Assembly: GCA_963701675.1 (NCBI GenBank)
Contig: OY969623.1
Location: 6,324,001 to 6,388,000 of the forward strand
Length of the DNA stretch: 64,000 nt
Reading direction: 5' to 3'
From: G963701675 sp963701675
GTDB lineage: Bacteria; Planctomycetota; Planctomycetia; Gemmatales; Gemmataceae
Shown here: piece by piece, positions 1 through 6,547 of the stretch
Layout: the number at the start of each line of letters is the position of its first letter
How positions within the stretch are numbered: position 1 is the first letter of the stretch
Made by a program: the position numbers and the translations under genes
The notes under the pieces: generated by a model
Seen by the model: the letters and a program-made list of their open reading frames with translations, nothing else
Databases searched by the model: none
What the model was told of the DNA's origin: nothing

Positions 1-21
1 GTTGCAACGCGGGAGGATTCG

Positions 22-357
22 TTGGCGGGCTCAATGAACGAGCGCATCCGTATTCGGATGGAGGCGTATGACCATGAGGTGCTGGACCGCACGGCCCACG
101 AGATTGTGGATACCGCGCAGCGGACCGGCGCCATGGTGCATGGCCCCATACCGTTGCCCACACGTATCGAACGATACACCGTTCTTCGTAGTCCGCACAT
201 CGACCGAAAATCGCGCGAGCAGTTTGAGATCCGCACTCACAAACGCTTGATCGACATTCTGCAACCGACCGGCAAGACGATCGAGGCATTGAACAAAGGC
301 CTCAGCTTGCCGCCGGGGGTGGACATCAAGATTCGAGTGCTGGCCGCGAGTAGTTAG
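22..357 (+). CDS. rpsJ: 30S ribosomal protein S10
   Basis: S10 (111 aa) sits in the 30S head and, as NusE, also takes part in transcription antitermination. The start IRIRMEAYDHEVLD, the central block around PIPLPTRIERYTVLRSPH and the C-terminal IDILQPTGKTIEAL are family hallmarks. I place the start at TTG 22 because GGGAGG at 11-16 lies five bases upstream. ATG 34 gives a more usual N-terminus but is 17 bases from that site. It is the first gene of the ribosomal operon in view; the expected next gene, rplC (L3), is absent. Confidence 0.95.
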   Translation: MAGSMNERIRIRMEAYDHEVLDRTAHEIVDTAQRTGAMVHGPIPLPTRIERYTVLRSPHIDRKSREQFEIRTHKRLIDILQPTGKTIEALNKGLSLPPGVDIKIRVLAASS

Positions 358-528
358 AACGCCTCGTACCGCCACGAACGGCGCCAAAAGTCAGGGCCAC
401 CGCCGGTTCTCGCGCAGGATCGCTCCGGAAGCCCGATTCCAAGCAAGACAGTGATGCGATGCGTCCCTCGGACTTTCCAGTGGGAAGGTTGTCGGGGCGG
501 TTTCGCGTTGGATGGGCCGGAGGGCAAC

Positions 529-1164
529 ATGATCAGCGTCAACGTTTACAACCGGCAAGGCGAAACCGTGGGCACCGTGGAGATAGACCCGGAGGAGTTT
601 GGCGGCAAGATCAACAAGCAGCTTCTGCACGATGTCGTGCTCATGCACCTGGCAAACCAACGTGCCGGAACGCACTCGACCCTTCGTCGCGGTGAAGTCG
701 CCGGCAGCACCAAGAAGCTCTTTCGCCAAAAGGGAACCGGCAACGCCCGAGTCGGTACACGGCGTACAAACAAGCGGCGTGGCGGCGGTACGGCTAAAGG
801 TCCGAAGCCGCGCGATTACGAATACCATCTGCCGAAAAAAGCGGTGAGAGCCGCCACACGCATGGCGCTGTTGAGCAAGTTCCAGGATAACGAAGCGTTG
901 GTCATCGATGAGCTTTCGGCGAAGGAGCCCAAGACCAAGCCGATGGCGGCGATGCTCAAGGCGCTCAAGTTGGATCAGACAACGTGCTTGATCGGCACGG
1001 CCCAACACGACCCGAACGTCTACAAATCGGCGCGGAATCTCGCCGGAGTCGATGTAATGCCGGCATCGCAGTTGAATGCGTATACGGTACTCAAGAAGAA
1101 ACGGCTGTTGCTGACCCGAGCGGCGTTGGACGAACTTCGCAAGGGCGACAAAGCCAAGGCGTAG
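529..1164 (+). CDS. rplD: 50S ribosomal protein L4
   Basis: L4 (211 aa from ATG 529) binds 23S rRNA and lines the exit tunnel; in enterobacteria it also represses its own operon. The N-terminal MISVNVYNRQGETVGTVEI, the basic tunnel loop (RRGEVAGSTKKLFRQKGTG, then ARVGTRRTNKRRGGG) and LLTRAALDEL near the end identify it. The frame is open upstream to 451, but a CCGGAGG motif (517-523) five bases before 529 fixes the start. A 171-base spacer separates it from rpsJ, where rplC normally sits. Confidence 0.95.
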   Translation: MISVNVYNRQGETVGTVEIDPEEFGGKINKQLLHDVVLMHLANQRAGTHSTLRRGEVAGSTKKLFRQKGTGNARVGTRRTNKRRGGGTAKGPKPRDYEYHLPKKAVRAATRMALLSKFQDNEALVIDELSAKEPKTKPMAAMLKALKLDQTTCLIGTAQHDPNVYKSARNLAGVDVMPASQLNAYTVLKKKRLLLTRAALDELRKGDKAKA

Positions 1165-1184
1165 GCGGCCGAGGAGGTTTGAAC

Positions 1185-1505
1185 ATGGTACCGATGAAAA
1201 AGCCCGGAGATGTGCGCGGGCCGAAGCTGGAAACACACCAGGTCCTCGTTCAGCCTCTGGTGACAGAAAAGGGGACGCACCAGTCGACGCACCACAATGC
1301 GTATCCGTTTCAGGTGAACCTGTGGGCGACGAAAGAGCAAATTCGCGCCGCGGTGGAAGACTTGTTCAATGTGCGCGTGACGAAAGTGCGGACTCAGAAT
1401 CGGATCGGGAAAACCAGGAAGTATCGCTTTCGGAAAGGCAAGCTCGCCAATTGGAAGAAGGCTATCGTCACGCTTCACGAGGAAGATAAGATCGAGTTCT
1501 TTTAA
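1185..1505 (+). CDS. rplW: 50S ribosomal protein L23
   Basis: L23 (106 aa) lies at the tunnel exit, where trigger factor and SRP dock. The block VLVQPLVTEKGTHQS matches the family's conserved PxxTEK motif, followed by FQVNLWATKEQIRAAVEDLF and VTKVRTQNRIGKTRKY. GAGGAGG at 1171-1177 is seven bases before ATG 1185. The frame runs upstream into rplD, but that part is not L23. It follows rplD closely and is followed by a 70-base spacer holding a strong hairpin. Confidence 0.95.
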   Translation: MVPMKKPGDVRGPKLETHQVLVQPLVTEKGTHQSTHHNAYPFQVNLWATKEQIRAAVEDLFNVRVTKVRTQNRIGKTRKYRFRKGKLANWKKAIVTLHEEDKIEFF

Positions 1506-1512
1506 TCCATTC

Positions 1513-1562
1513 GTTTAGCCACGGTTCGTAGAACCGCGCGGTTCTGCGAACCGCGGCTAAAC
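1513..1562. repeat. Long palindrome between rplW and rplB
   Basis: Two 23-base arms (1513-1535 and 1540-1562) are inverted copies around a 4-base GCGC loop. They differ at only two positions, and both can form G-U pairs in RNA. The outer ends read GTTTAGCC and GGCTAAAC. There is no U tract, so a simple intrinsic terminator is unlikely, and rplB starts 14 bases later. It could be a dispersed REP-like element or a processing or attenuation hairpin inside the operon. Confidence 0.8.
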
Positions 1563-1575
1563 ATAAGGTGATGTC

Positions 1576-2433
1576 ATGGGCATTCGCATATACAAACCGA
1601 CAACGCCAGGCCGGCGCCAGGGTTCGGTTAGCGATTTTTCCGACCTGACCAACGGCAAGGTGAATCAGCCGGAAAAGTCGCTCGTCATCCCCAAAAAGAA
1701 AAAGGGCGGCCGGAATAACCAGGGCATCACGTGCACTCGATTTCGAGGCGGCGGACACAAGCGCATGTATCGCCTCATCGATTTCAAACGTGATAAGGAT
1801 GGAGTTTGGGCGGAAGTTGTCTCCGTCGAATACGATCCCAATCGTTCCTCCCGAATCGCACTCCTGAAGTACGAGGACGGCGTCAAGACCTACGTGCTGG
1901 CACCCGAGGGAATGAAAGCGGGGGATCGGGTTATCAGCGGCGATGAGGTTGAGCCGCGCATCGGGAACTGCATGCCCCTGCGGAAGATTCCGCTTGGGAT
2001 GTCCGTCCACAATCTGGAGATTCAACCCGGCCGTGGTGGACAAGTTTGTCGAAGTGCGGGCACCAGCGCGACGCTAACCGCCCGTGAAGGAAAATGGGCG
2101 CAGATTACCCTGCCCTCGGGCGAGGTGAGGCGCGTTAGCTCGGATTGTCGGGCGACCATCGGCTCGATCGGCAACGCCGATCACATGAACATCAGTCTTG
2201 GCAAAGCGGGGCGGAAGCGTTGGCTCGGCCGCCGGCCGCACAACCGCGGAACGTCGATGAACCCGGTGAGTCACCCGATGGGCGGCGGCGAGGGCCGAAC
2301 CGCAGGCGGCCGACATCCGTGCAGTCCGACAGGTGTGCCGGCGAAAGGTGGAAAAACACGAAATAAACGCAAGCCGTCGAACGCGGCAATTGTCCGGCGA
2401 CGGAAGCCCGGTCCGCACTACGCGACGAAGTAG
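1576..2433 (+). CDS. rplB: 50S ribosomal protein L2
   Basis: L2 (285 aa) is needed for subunit joining and peptidyl transferase assembly. The sequence is complete: N-terminal GIRIYKPTTPGRRQGS, the central RNA-binding region GRNNQGITCTRFRGGGHKRM, and the C-terminal active-site region NPVSHPMGGGEGRTAGGRHP with the conserved histidine of the MNPVDHPHGGGEG block in altered form (here SHPMGGGEG). The ATG follows AAGGTG at 1565-1570. It lies directly downstream of the palindrome and upstream of rpsS. Confidence 0.96.
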   Translation: MGIRIYKPTTPGRRQGSVSDFSDLTNGKVNQPEKSLVIPKKKKGGRNNQGITCTRFRGGGHKRMYRLIDFKRDKDGVWAEVVSVEYDPNRSSRIALLKYEDGVKTYVLAPEGMKAGDRVISGDEVEPRIGNCMPLRKIPLGMSVHNLEIQPGRGGQVCRSAGTSATLTAREGKWAQITLPSGEVRRVSSDCRATIGSIGNADHMNISLGKAGRKRWLGRRPHNRGTSMNPVSHPMGGGEGRTAGGRHPCSPTGVPAKGGKTRNKRKPSNAAIVRRRKPGPHYATK

Positions 2434-2493
2434 CACACGGCTGGCCGAGGTGATTCGTCGATGTAGAATAGAGGGTTCCTTGAGGAAGATTTC

Positions 2494-2797
2494 ATGAGCC
2501 GATCACTGAAAAAAGGTCCACACGTCGATGAGCGGCTGCTTGCGAAAGTGGAGACGCAGAGGTGGTCGAGCAAGCCGCGAGCCGATCAAGACGTGGTCAC
2601 GTGATTGCACGGTCGTACCGGATTTTATCGGACATACGTTTTTGGTGCATAACGGACGCCAGTTCATGAAAGTATTCATCACGGAGGACATGGTGGGGCA
2701 CAAGCTCGGCGAGTTTTCGCCGACGCGCATGTTCAAAGGACATAGCGGCGCGCGATCGAAGTCGATAGCGACCGGCGCTCCGCCTCCGCCGAAGTAA
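2494..2797 (+). CDS. rpsS: 30S ribosomal protein S19, frame broken once
   Basis: S19 binds 16S rRNA in the 30S head with S13. The gene begins at ATG 2494 with MSRSLKKGPHVDERLLAKVE, but this frame stops at TGA 2602. The remainder continues in the next frame as EPIKTWSRDCTVVPDFIGH, HNGRQFMKVFITEDMVGH and KLGEFSPTRMFKGHSG, ending at TAA 2797. The switch lies within about 2555-2592 and needs one base removed (or two added), giving a 100-aa product. The gene is universally essential and both halves are well conserved, so a sequencing indel is the simplest reading; +1 recoding is the alternative. A GAGGAAG motif precedes the start. An initiator tRNA follows five bases after the stop. Confidence 0.9.
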
Positions 2798-2802
2798 AAG
2801 AT

Positions 2803-2874
2803 CCCGGGGTGGAGCAGTGGTAGCTCGCCAGGCTCATAACCTGGAGGTCGCAGGTTCAAATCCTGCCCCCGGAA
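2803..2874 (+). tRNA. Initiator tRNA-fMet (anticodon CAT)
   Basis: A full cloverleaf of 72 bases is visible. The acceptor stem (2803-2809 with 2867-2873) has a C1:A72 mismatch. The D stem is GAGC/GCTC with the A11:U24 purine-pyrimidine pair. The anticodon stem is CCAGG/CCTGG, with loop CTCATAA placing CAT at 2835-2837. A 5-base variable loop and a TTCAAAT T-loop follow. The C1:A72 mismatch and A11:U24 are bacterial initiator features; the three anticodon-stem pairs are A-U, G-C, G-C rather than three G-C. CCA is not encoded. It sits co-oriented between rpsS and rplV, so it is probably cut out of the ribosomal operon transcript. Confidence 0.93.
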
Positions 2875-2907
2875 CTGTTGCAACCGAGCGCAGGGAGTGG
2901 TAGTGCG

Positions 2908-3243
2908 ATGGAGTATCGTGCCAGTCATCGTTATGCCGATATGTCATCCCGCAAGCTTAGGCCGTTTGCCTCACTGATTCGTGGCAAACGCGCGGATGAA
3001 GCGTTGGAGGTTCTGAGATTTCTGCCCAATCGTGGTGCGCGCCTGTTGGAGCAGGTCGTGAAAAGCGCTTTGGGCAACGCCGAGGACAAGGGCGCCAGGC
3101 AAATCGATGACCTGGTTATCGTCGAATCGCGGATCGACGGCGGGCCGATGATGAAGCGCATCATGCCGCGAGCACGTGGCACCGCGTATCCCATTAAGCG
3201 GCGGTACTCGCACATTCGCGTGACGCTGTCGGACGAGGAGTAG
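2908..3243 (+). CDS. rplV: 50S ribosomal protein L22
   Basis: L22 (111 aa) reaches into the exit tunnel with its beta hairpin, the site of some macrolide-resistance changes. YRASHRYADMSSRKLRPFA, RGKRADEALEVLRFLPNRGA and the hairpin region MKRIMPRARGTAYPIKRRYSH are diagnostic. I chose ATG 2908, preceded by GGGAG at 2893-2897. An in-frame TTG at 2878 would begin four bases after the tRNA and would add non-family residues. It is followed after four bases by rpsC. Confidence 0.95.
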   Translation: MEYRASHRYADMSSRKLRPFASLIRGKRADEALEVLRFLPNRGARLLEQVVKSALGNAEDKGARQIDDLVIVESRIDGGPMMKRIMPRARGTAYPIKRRYSHIRVTLSDEE

Positions 3244-3247
3244 ATTC

Positions 3248-3961
3248 ATGGGTCAAAAAGTCCGGCCGACAGGGTTCCGCACGGGAATCATGACCGACTG
3301 GCTCAGCCATTGGTACGCCAACAAGCAAGACTTCGCGGAATTGTTGGTTGAAGACCACAAGATCCGAAAGTACATCAAGAGGCGATTTACCCGGAAGGAC
3401 CAACGCCCGGGGATTTCCAAGATAAGGGTCGAGCGGACGCGCGAGAAAGTGGTCATATACATTCACTCCGCTCGCGTCGGCATGATCATCGGTAAGAAAG
3501 GCCAGGAAATCGACCAACTAACCAAGGAACTGGAGACTCTGACTCACCGGCACATCGAGGTGAAAACGATTGAAGTGAATCGGCCCGAAGTCGATCCGCA
3601 ACTCGTGGCGGAGGACATTGCCGAGCAATTGGAAAAACGGACCAGCTTCCGCCGAACGATGAAGCGGTCGATCGACCAGACGATGGAAGCGGGAGCGAGA
3701 GGAATCAAGATTCAAATGTCGGGCCGGCTCGGTGGCTCGGAAATGGCCCGACAGGAGAGTGCCATGGCCGGCAGCATTCCTCTTTCGACCTTGCGGGCGA
3801 AAGTGGAATTTGGCTTCGCCGAGGCGAGCACCGCCCAGGGAAACATTGGAATCAAGGTTTGGATAAACAACGGGGATTACCTGGACCCGGAGGACAACAA
3901 TGCCGCAAATGCCCAAGCGGGTAAAGTTTCGAAAAAGCCAGCGCGGCAAAATAAAAGGTAA
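3248..3961 (+). CDS. rpsC: 30S ribosomal protein S3
   Basis: S3 (237 aa) forms part of the mRNA entry channel. It starts MGQKVRPTGFRTGIMTDWLS, contains the KH-domain GXXG signature in VGMIIGKKGQEIDQL, and has the C-terminal RRTMKRSIDQTMEAGARGIK and QGNIGIKVWINNGDY blocks. The last ~20 residues (a basic tail after PEDNN) are encoded by DNA that also encodes the start of L16, a 62-base overlap in different frames. Confidence 0.96.
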   Translation: MGQKVRPTGFRTGIMTDWLSHWYANKQDFAELLVEDHKIRKYIKRRFTRKDQRPGISKIRVERTREKVVIYIHSARVGMIIGKKGQEIDQLTKELETLTHRHIEVKTIEVNRPEVDPQLVAEDIAEQLEKRTSFRRTMKRSIDQTMEAGARGIKIQMSGRLGGSEMARQESAMAGSIPLSTLRAKVEFGFAEASTAQGNIGIKVWINNGDYLDPEDNNAANAQAGKVSKKPARQNKR

Positions 3962-4318
3962 CGCCACGCGTGGTAATTCGGTGACTTTCGGCGAATATGG
4001 ACTGCAATCGCTCGAGGGCGGTTGGCTCAGCGCAGAAGCGATTGAGGCAGGCCGTATCACGGCAACGCACTCGGTGCGCGGCGAGGGGCGTCTATACATC
4101 CGCGTGTTTCCTCATAAGTCGGTGACCGCCATTCCGGCTGAAACCCGAATGGGTAAAGGTAAAGGTGAGCCTGAGTATTGGGCTGCTGTAATCAAGCCGG
4201 GCATGATCCTTTTCGAAATCGGTGGCTTGCCGGAGACGGCGGCCCGCGATTGCCTGGCCGCGTGGCCTACAAGATGCCGTTTCGGTGCCGCTTCGTGTCG
4301 CGCCGACCCAACGTATAG
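3900..4318 (+). CDS. rplP: 50S ribosomal protein L16, frame broken near the 3' end
   Basis: L16 organises the A-site region of 23S rRNA. PKRVKFRKSQRGKIKG, GLQSLEGGWLSAEAIEAGR, RIRVFPHKSVT-type residues and RMGKGKGEPEYWAAVIKPG identify it. GGAGG at 3889-3893, six bases upstream, supports ATG 3900. The family C-terminus is found only after a frame change at about 4254-4262: the present frame reads LAAWPTRCRFG, while the next reads RVAYKMPFRCRFVSRRPNV and stops at TAG 4318. One missing C in the GGCC stretch would restore a 139-aa protein. As written, the first frame runs straight into rpmC, giving an artificial L16-L29 fusion ending at 4547. Confidence 0.9.
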
Positions 4319-4328
4319 TGAGGCAGGA

Positions 4329-4547
4329 ATGAAGACCGAAGAATATCGTGGCATGAGCATCGACCAATTGCGAGCCACCCTGAAGGAACAGGAGAAAAAC
4401 CTGTTCCACCTACGCTTCCAATCCGCGACCGACCGCTTGGAAACACCCAGCGAGATTCGAAAGGCCAAGCGCGAAGTTGCTCGGATCCTAACGATTCAGG
4501 GTGAACGCGAACGCGCGGCTCAAAAGACCGCAACGGGGACAAAGTAA
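4329..4547 (+). CDS. rpmC: 50S ribosomal protein L29
   Basis: L29 (72 aa) is a helical hairpin protein at the tunnel exit. SIDQLRATLKEQEKNLFHLR followed by the RLETPSEIRKAKREVARIL helix matches the family (R-x-A-R/K-R-x-I-A-R type). AGGCAGG lies just before ATG 4329, and rpsQ begins on the base after its stop codon. It shares a frame with the first part of rplP only because of the base missing there, so the apparent fusion should not be taken at face value. Confidence 0.93.
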   Translation: MKTEEYRGMSIDQLRATLKEQEKNLFHLRFQSATDRLETPSEIRKAKREVARILTIQGERERAAQKTATGTK

Positions 4548-4862
4548 ATGGCGGAAGAAACCAAAACGCGCGGAAAACGACGGGTAGCCGTCGGCATCGT
4601 TACCAGCGACAAGATGAACAAGACTCGCCGCGTCGAAATTCCGCGATTGGTCAAACATCCGCGCTACGGTAAGTACATCAAGCGACGAACGATCTGTTAC
4701 GTGCACGATGAAAAGAACGAGTCGCGGCATGGTGACACCGTCGAAATCATGGAGACGAGGCCGCTGTCGAAGAACAAAACCTGGCGTCTATTGCGAATCG
4801 TATTCAAGGCCCCGGAACAGGCGCCGACGGCTTCCGCGCTGGCGCCGACCGCCGCCACGTAA
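4548..4862 (+). CDS. rpsQ: 30S ribosomal protein S17
   Basis: S17 (104 aa) is a primary 16S rRNA-binding protein with an OB fold. VGIVTSDKMNKTRRVEIPRL, HPRYGKYIKRR, DEKNESRHGDTVEIMETRPL and SKNKTWRLLRIV are the family blocks in order. It starts immediately after the rpmC stop. The C-terminus carries an Ala/Pro/Thr-rich tail of about 16 residues (APEQAPTASALAPTAAT) beyond the usual end. Confidence 0.95.
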   Translation: MAEETKTRGKRRVAVGIVTSDKMNKTRRVEIPRLVKHPRYGKYIKRRTICYVHDEKNESRHGDTVEIMETRPLSKNKTWRLLRIVFKAPEQAPTASALAPTAAT

Positions 4863-4926
4863 TGGTCGTTTGGCTTGTCGGTTAGTCGAGTCGGGTTGGC
4901 AGACGGGTTGGAAAGTAGGTGCTCAA

Positions 4927-5295
4927 ATGATTCAGATGTATACGTACCTGGATGTGGCGGACAACACCGGCGCGAAAGAATGCATGTGCATCAAGGTGCT
5001 GGGCGGAACAAGACGGCGATATGCCGGCATCGGCGACGTGATTGTGGCAAGCGTCAAGAAGGCAATCCCCGGCGCCGACGTGAAAGCCGGCGACGTGGTC
5101 AAAGGAGTTATCGTTCGAACTAAGAAAGCTACCCGGCGGGAAGACGGGAGTTATGTTCGCTTTGACCGCAATGCCCTGGTGTTAATCGATGCGGAACAGA
5201 ATCCGCGTGGCACACGTATCTTTGGGGCGGTTGCCCGAGAACTGCGCGAGTGCGGTTTTGCCCGAATTATCAGCCTGGCAGCCGAAGTCGTTTGA
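4927..5295 (+). CDS. rplN: 50S ribosomal protein L14
   Basis: L14 (122 aa, the standard length) contacts S12 and h14 at the subunit interface and binds RsfS. MIQMYTYLDVADNTGAKECM, KVLGGTRRRYAGIGDVIVA, DVVKGVIVRTKK and RIFGAVARELRECGFARI are all typical. The frame is open far upstream, but ATG 4927 starts exactly where the family does. A 64-base spacer separates it from rpsQ. Confidence 0.96.
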   Translation: MIQMYTYLDVADNTGAKECMCIKVLGGTRRRYAGIGDVIVASVKKAIPGADVKAGDVVKGVIVRTKKATRREDGSYVRFDRNALVLIDAEQNPRGTRIFGAVARELRECGFARIISLAAEVV

Positions 5296-5309
5296 AAGGC
5301 GATCGAAGC

Positions 5310-5675
5310 ATGCAAATCAAAACTGGAGACTTGGTCGAAATCGTCACGGGCGACGATGCGGGCACGCCGAAGGCCCGAAAGACCGGAAAAGTACTCCGCG
5401 TGCTTCCGGCGGCAAACAAGATCGTCGTTGAAGGTATTAACCGGGTTTACAAACATTTGAAACCTAACCGTCGCAATCAACAGGGCGGCCGGCTCTCAAA
5501 GGAAATGCCCATTAACGTTTCCAATGCGATGCTCTACTGCTCCACATGCCGGCGAGGTGTGCGCGTGGGGCGACGCTACGAAGCCGATGGGCGCAAAGAA
5601 CGGTACTGCAAAAGCTGCGGCAACAGCCTCGGGCCGCTCAGTAAGGCCCGGTCGGCGTACGCAGGCAAGAAGTAA
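5310..5675 (+). CDS. rplX: 50S ribosomal protein L24, zinc-ribbon form
   Basis: L24 (121 aa) initiates 50S assembly. The KOW motif region MQIKTGDLVEIVTGDDAGTP, then GKVLRVLPAANKIVVEGIN and the KHLKPN motif identify it. ATG 5310 is where the family begins; GAAAGGCGATCG lies upstream. The C-terminal part holds four cysteines, C77xxC80 and C100xxC103, forming a probable zinc ribbon that is replaced by non-Cys residues in E. coli L24. A basic tail follows. Confidence 0.94.
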   Translation: MQIKTGDLVEIVTGDDAGTPKARKTGKVLRVLPAANKIVVEGINRVYKHLKPNRRNQQGGRLSKEMPINVSNAMLYCSTCRRGVRVGRRYEADGRKERYCKSCGNSLGPLSKARSAYAGKK

Positions 5676-5705
5676 CGGCGAATGAGAGAATCGTAAAGCG
5701 AAGCA

Positions 5706-5726
5706 GCGAAAGTGGACCACTTTCGC
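5706..5726. promoter_or_regulatory. Hairpin in the rplX-rplE spacer
   Basis: A perfect 9-bp stem (5706-5714 with 5718-5726) closes a 3-base GAC loop. It lies about 11 bases before the ribosome-binding site of rplE. No U tract follows and the operon continues, so a translational or processing role is more likely than termination. The structure is clear in sequence; its role is inference. Confidence 0.55.
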
Positions 5727-5746
5727 GTCCGTTAGTGAGGGCGGTC

Positions 5747-6289
5747 ATGGCTCGGTTATTGGAACGCTATCAAAAGGAAATTGTCGGCGAGCTGTCGAAA
5801 AAGCTCGGACGTGAAAATCGGCTAAGTCTGCCGCGCCTGCAAAAGATCGTTGTGAACATGGGAGTCGGCAAGGCGCTCCAGGACAAGAATCGGATGGAGC
5901 AGTCGGCCGAGCAACTCGGTCAGATTACCGGGCAGCGCCCGCAGATCACCAAGGCGAAAAAAGCGGTCAGCGGCTTTCGCCTGCGCGAAGGCAACGAAAT
6001 TGGCTGTCGAGTGACGCTGCGGGGCCAGCGAATGTATGAATTCCTCGACCGCCTGATCAGTATCGCCTTGCCGCGTATTCGCGACTTTCGCGGCGTGAAT
6101 CCGAAGAGCTTTGACGGGCAGGGAAACTATAGCCTGGGGCTGAGTGAACAAGCGGTGTTCCCCGAAATTGACCCGGACAAGGTAACGTTTTCCCAAGGTA
6201 TGGACGTCACCTTTGTGACGAGTACCAGCAATGACGATGAGGCCCGCGAGTTACTGCGAGCCTTTGGAATGCCGTTCCGAGATGCATAA
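5747..6289 (+). CDS. rplE: 50S ribosomal protein L5
   Basis: L5 (180 aa) binds 5S rRNA in the central protuberance. LPRLQKIVVNMGVGKALQDK, GQRPQITKAKKAVSGFRLREG, EIGCRVTLRGQRMYEFLDRL and ALPRIRDFRGVNPKSFDGQG are diagnostic. ATG 5747 has GAGGG five bases upstream; an in-frame GTG at 5735 is the other possible start. Confidence 0.96.
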   Translation: MARLLERYQKEIVGELSKKLGRENRLSLPRLQKIVVNMGVGKALQDKNRMEQSAEQLGQITGQRPQITKAKKAVSGFRLREGNEIGCRVTLRGQRMYEFLDRLISIALPRIRDFRGVNPKSFDGQGNYSLGLSEQAVFPEIDPDKVTFSQGMDVTFVTSTSNDDEARELLRAFGMPFRDA

Positions 6290-6308
6290 GCGGTAACGAG
6301 AGTCATCT

Positions 6309-6545
6309 ATGTCAACCGAAGCGAAAGCCGTCCGCTACAAGAAGCAAATGAAGCAGGTCGAAGCGCACAAACGCAATCCCGAGAAGTCGAAGCTTCGGCC
6401 ACGCGACCAAATACGCATTCGGATGCGCTGTCGTTTGTGCGGGCGGCCCCGCGCGGTGTATCGCAAGTTCGGCATCTGCCGTATTTGTTTTCGGAATATG
6501 GCGTCCAATGGACTCATTCCCGGCGTAAAGAAGGCGAGCTGGTAG
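6309..6545 (+). CDS. rpsN: 30S ribosomal protein S14, zinc-binding type
   Basis: S14 (78 aa) assembles late into the 30S head. Residues 41-60 contain C41xxC44, twelve residues, then C57xxC60, the zinc site of the Cys-containing S14 type, within CRLCGRPRAVYRKFGICRIC. The end GLIPGVKKASW is typical. The protein is longer than the ~61-aa zinc type because of an N-terminal basic extension that overlaps the region found in the long type. The next gene starts within three bases. Confidence 0.95.
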   Translation: MSTEAKAVRYKKQMKQVEAHKRNPEKSKLRPRDQIRIRMRCRLCGRPRAVYRKFGICRICFRNMASNGLIPGVKKASW

Positions 6546-6547
6546 CC

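Noticed and set aside
356..450. Remnant of rplC in the rpsJ-rplD spacer
   Set aside because: Only a short stretch (NGAKSQGHRR) vaguely recalls L3; the rest does not align by eye and stops soon after. Not enough to call.
391..1236. 281-aa minus-strand open frame opposite rplD
   Set aside because: It is antisense to a clear L4 gene, rich in Arg and His, and has no family motif. Long antisense frames are common in GC-rich genes.
1513..1562. Intrinsic terminator between rplW and rplB
   Set aside because: No U tract on either strand and the ribosomal operon continues directly, so termination is not supported.
3900..4547. True L16-L29 fusion protein
   Set aside because: The L16 C-terminal residues lie in the neighbouring frame, and rpmC has its own start and ribosome-binding site, so the fusion is explained by one missing base.
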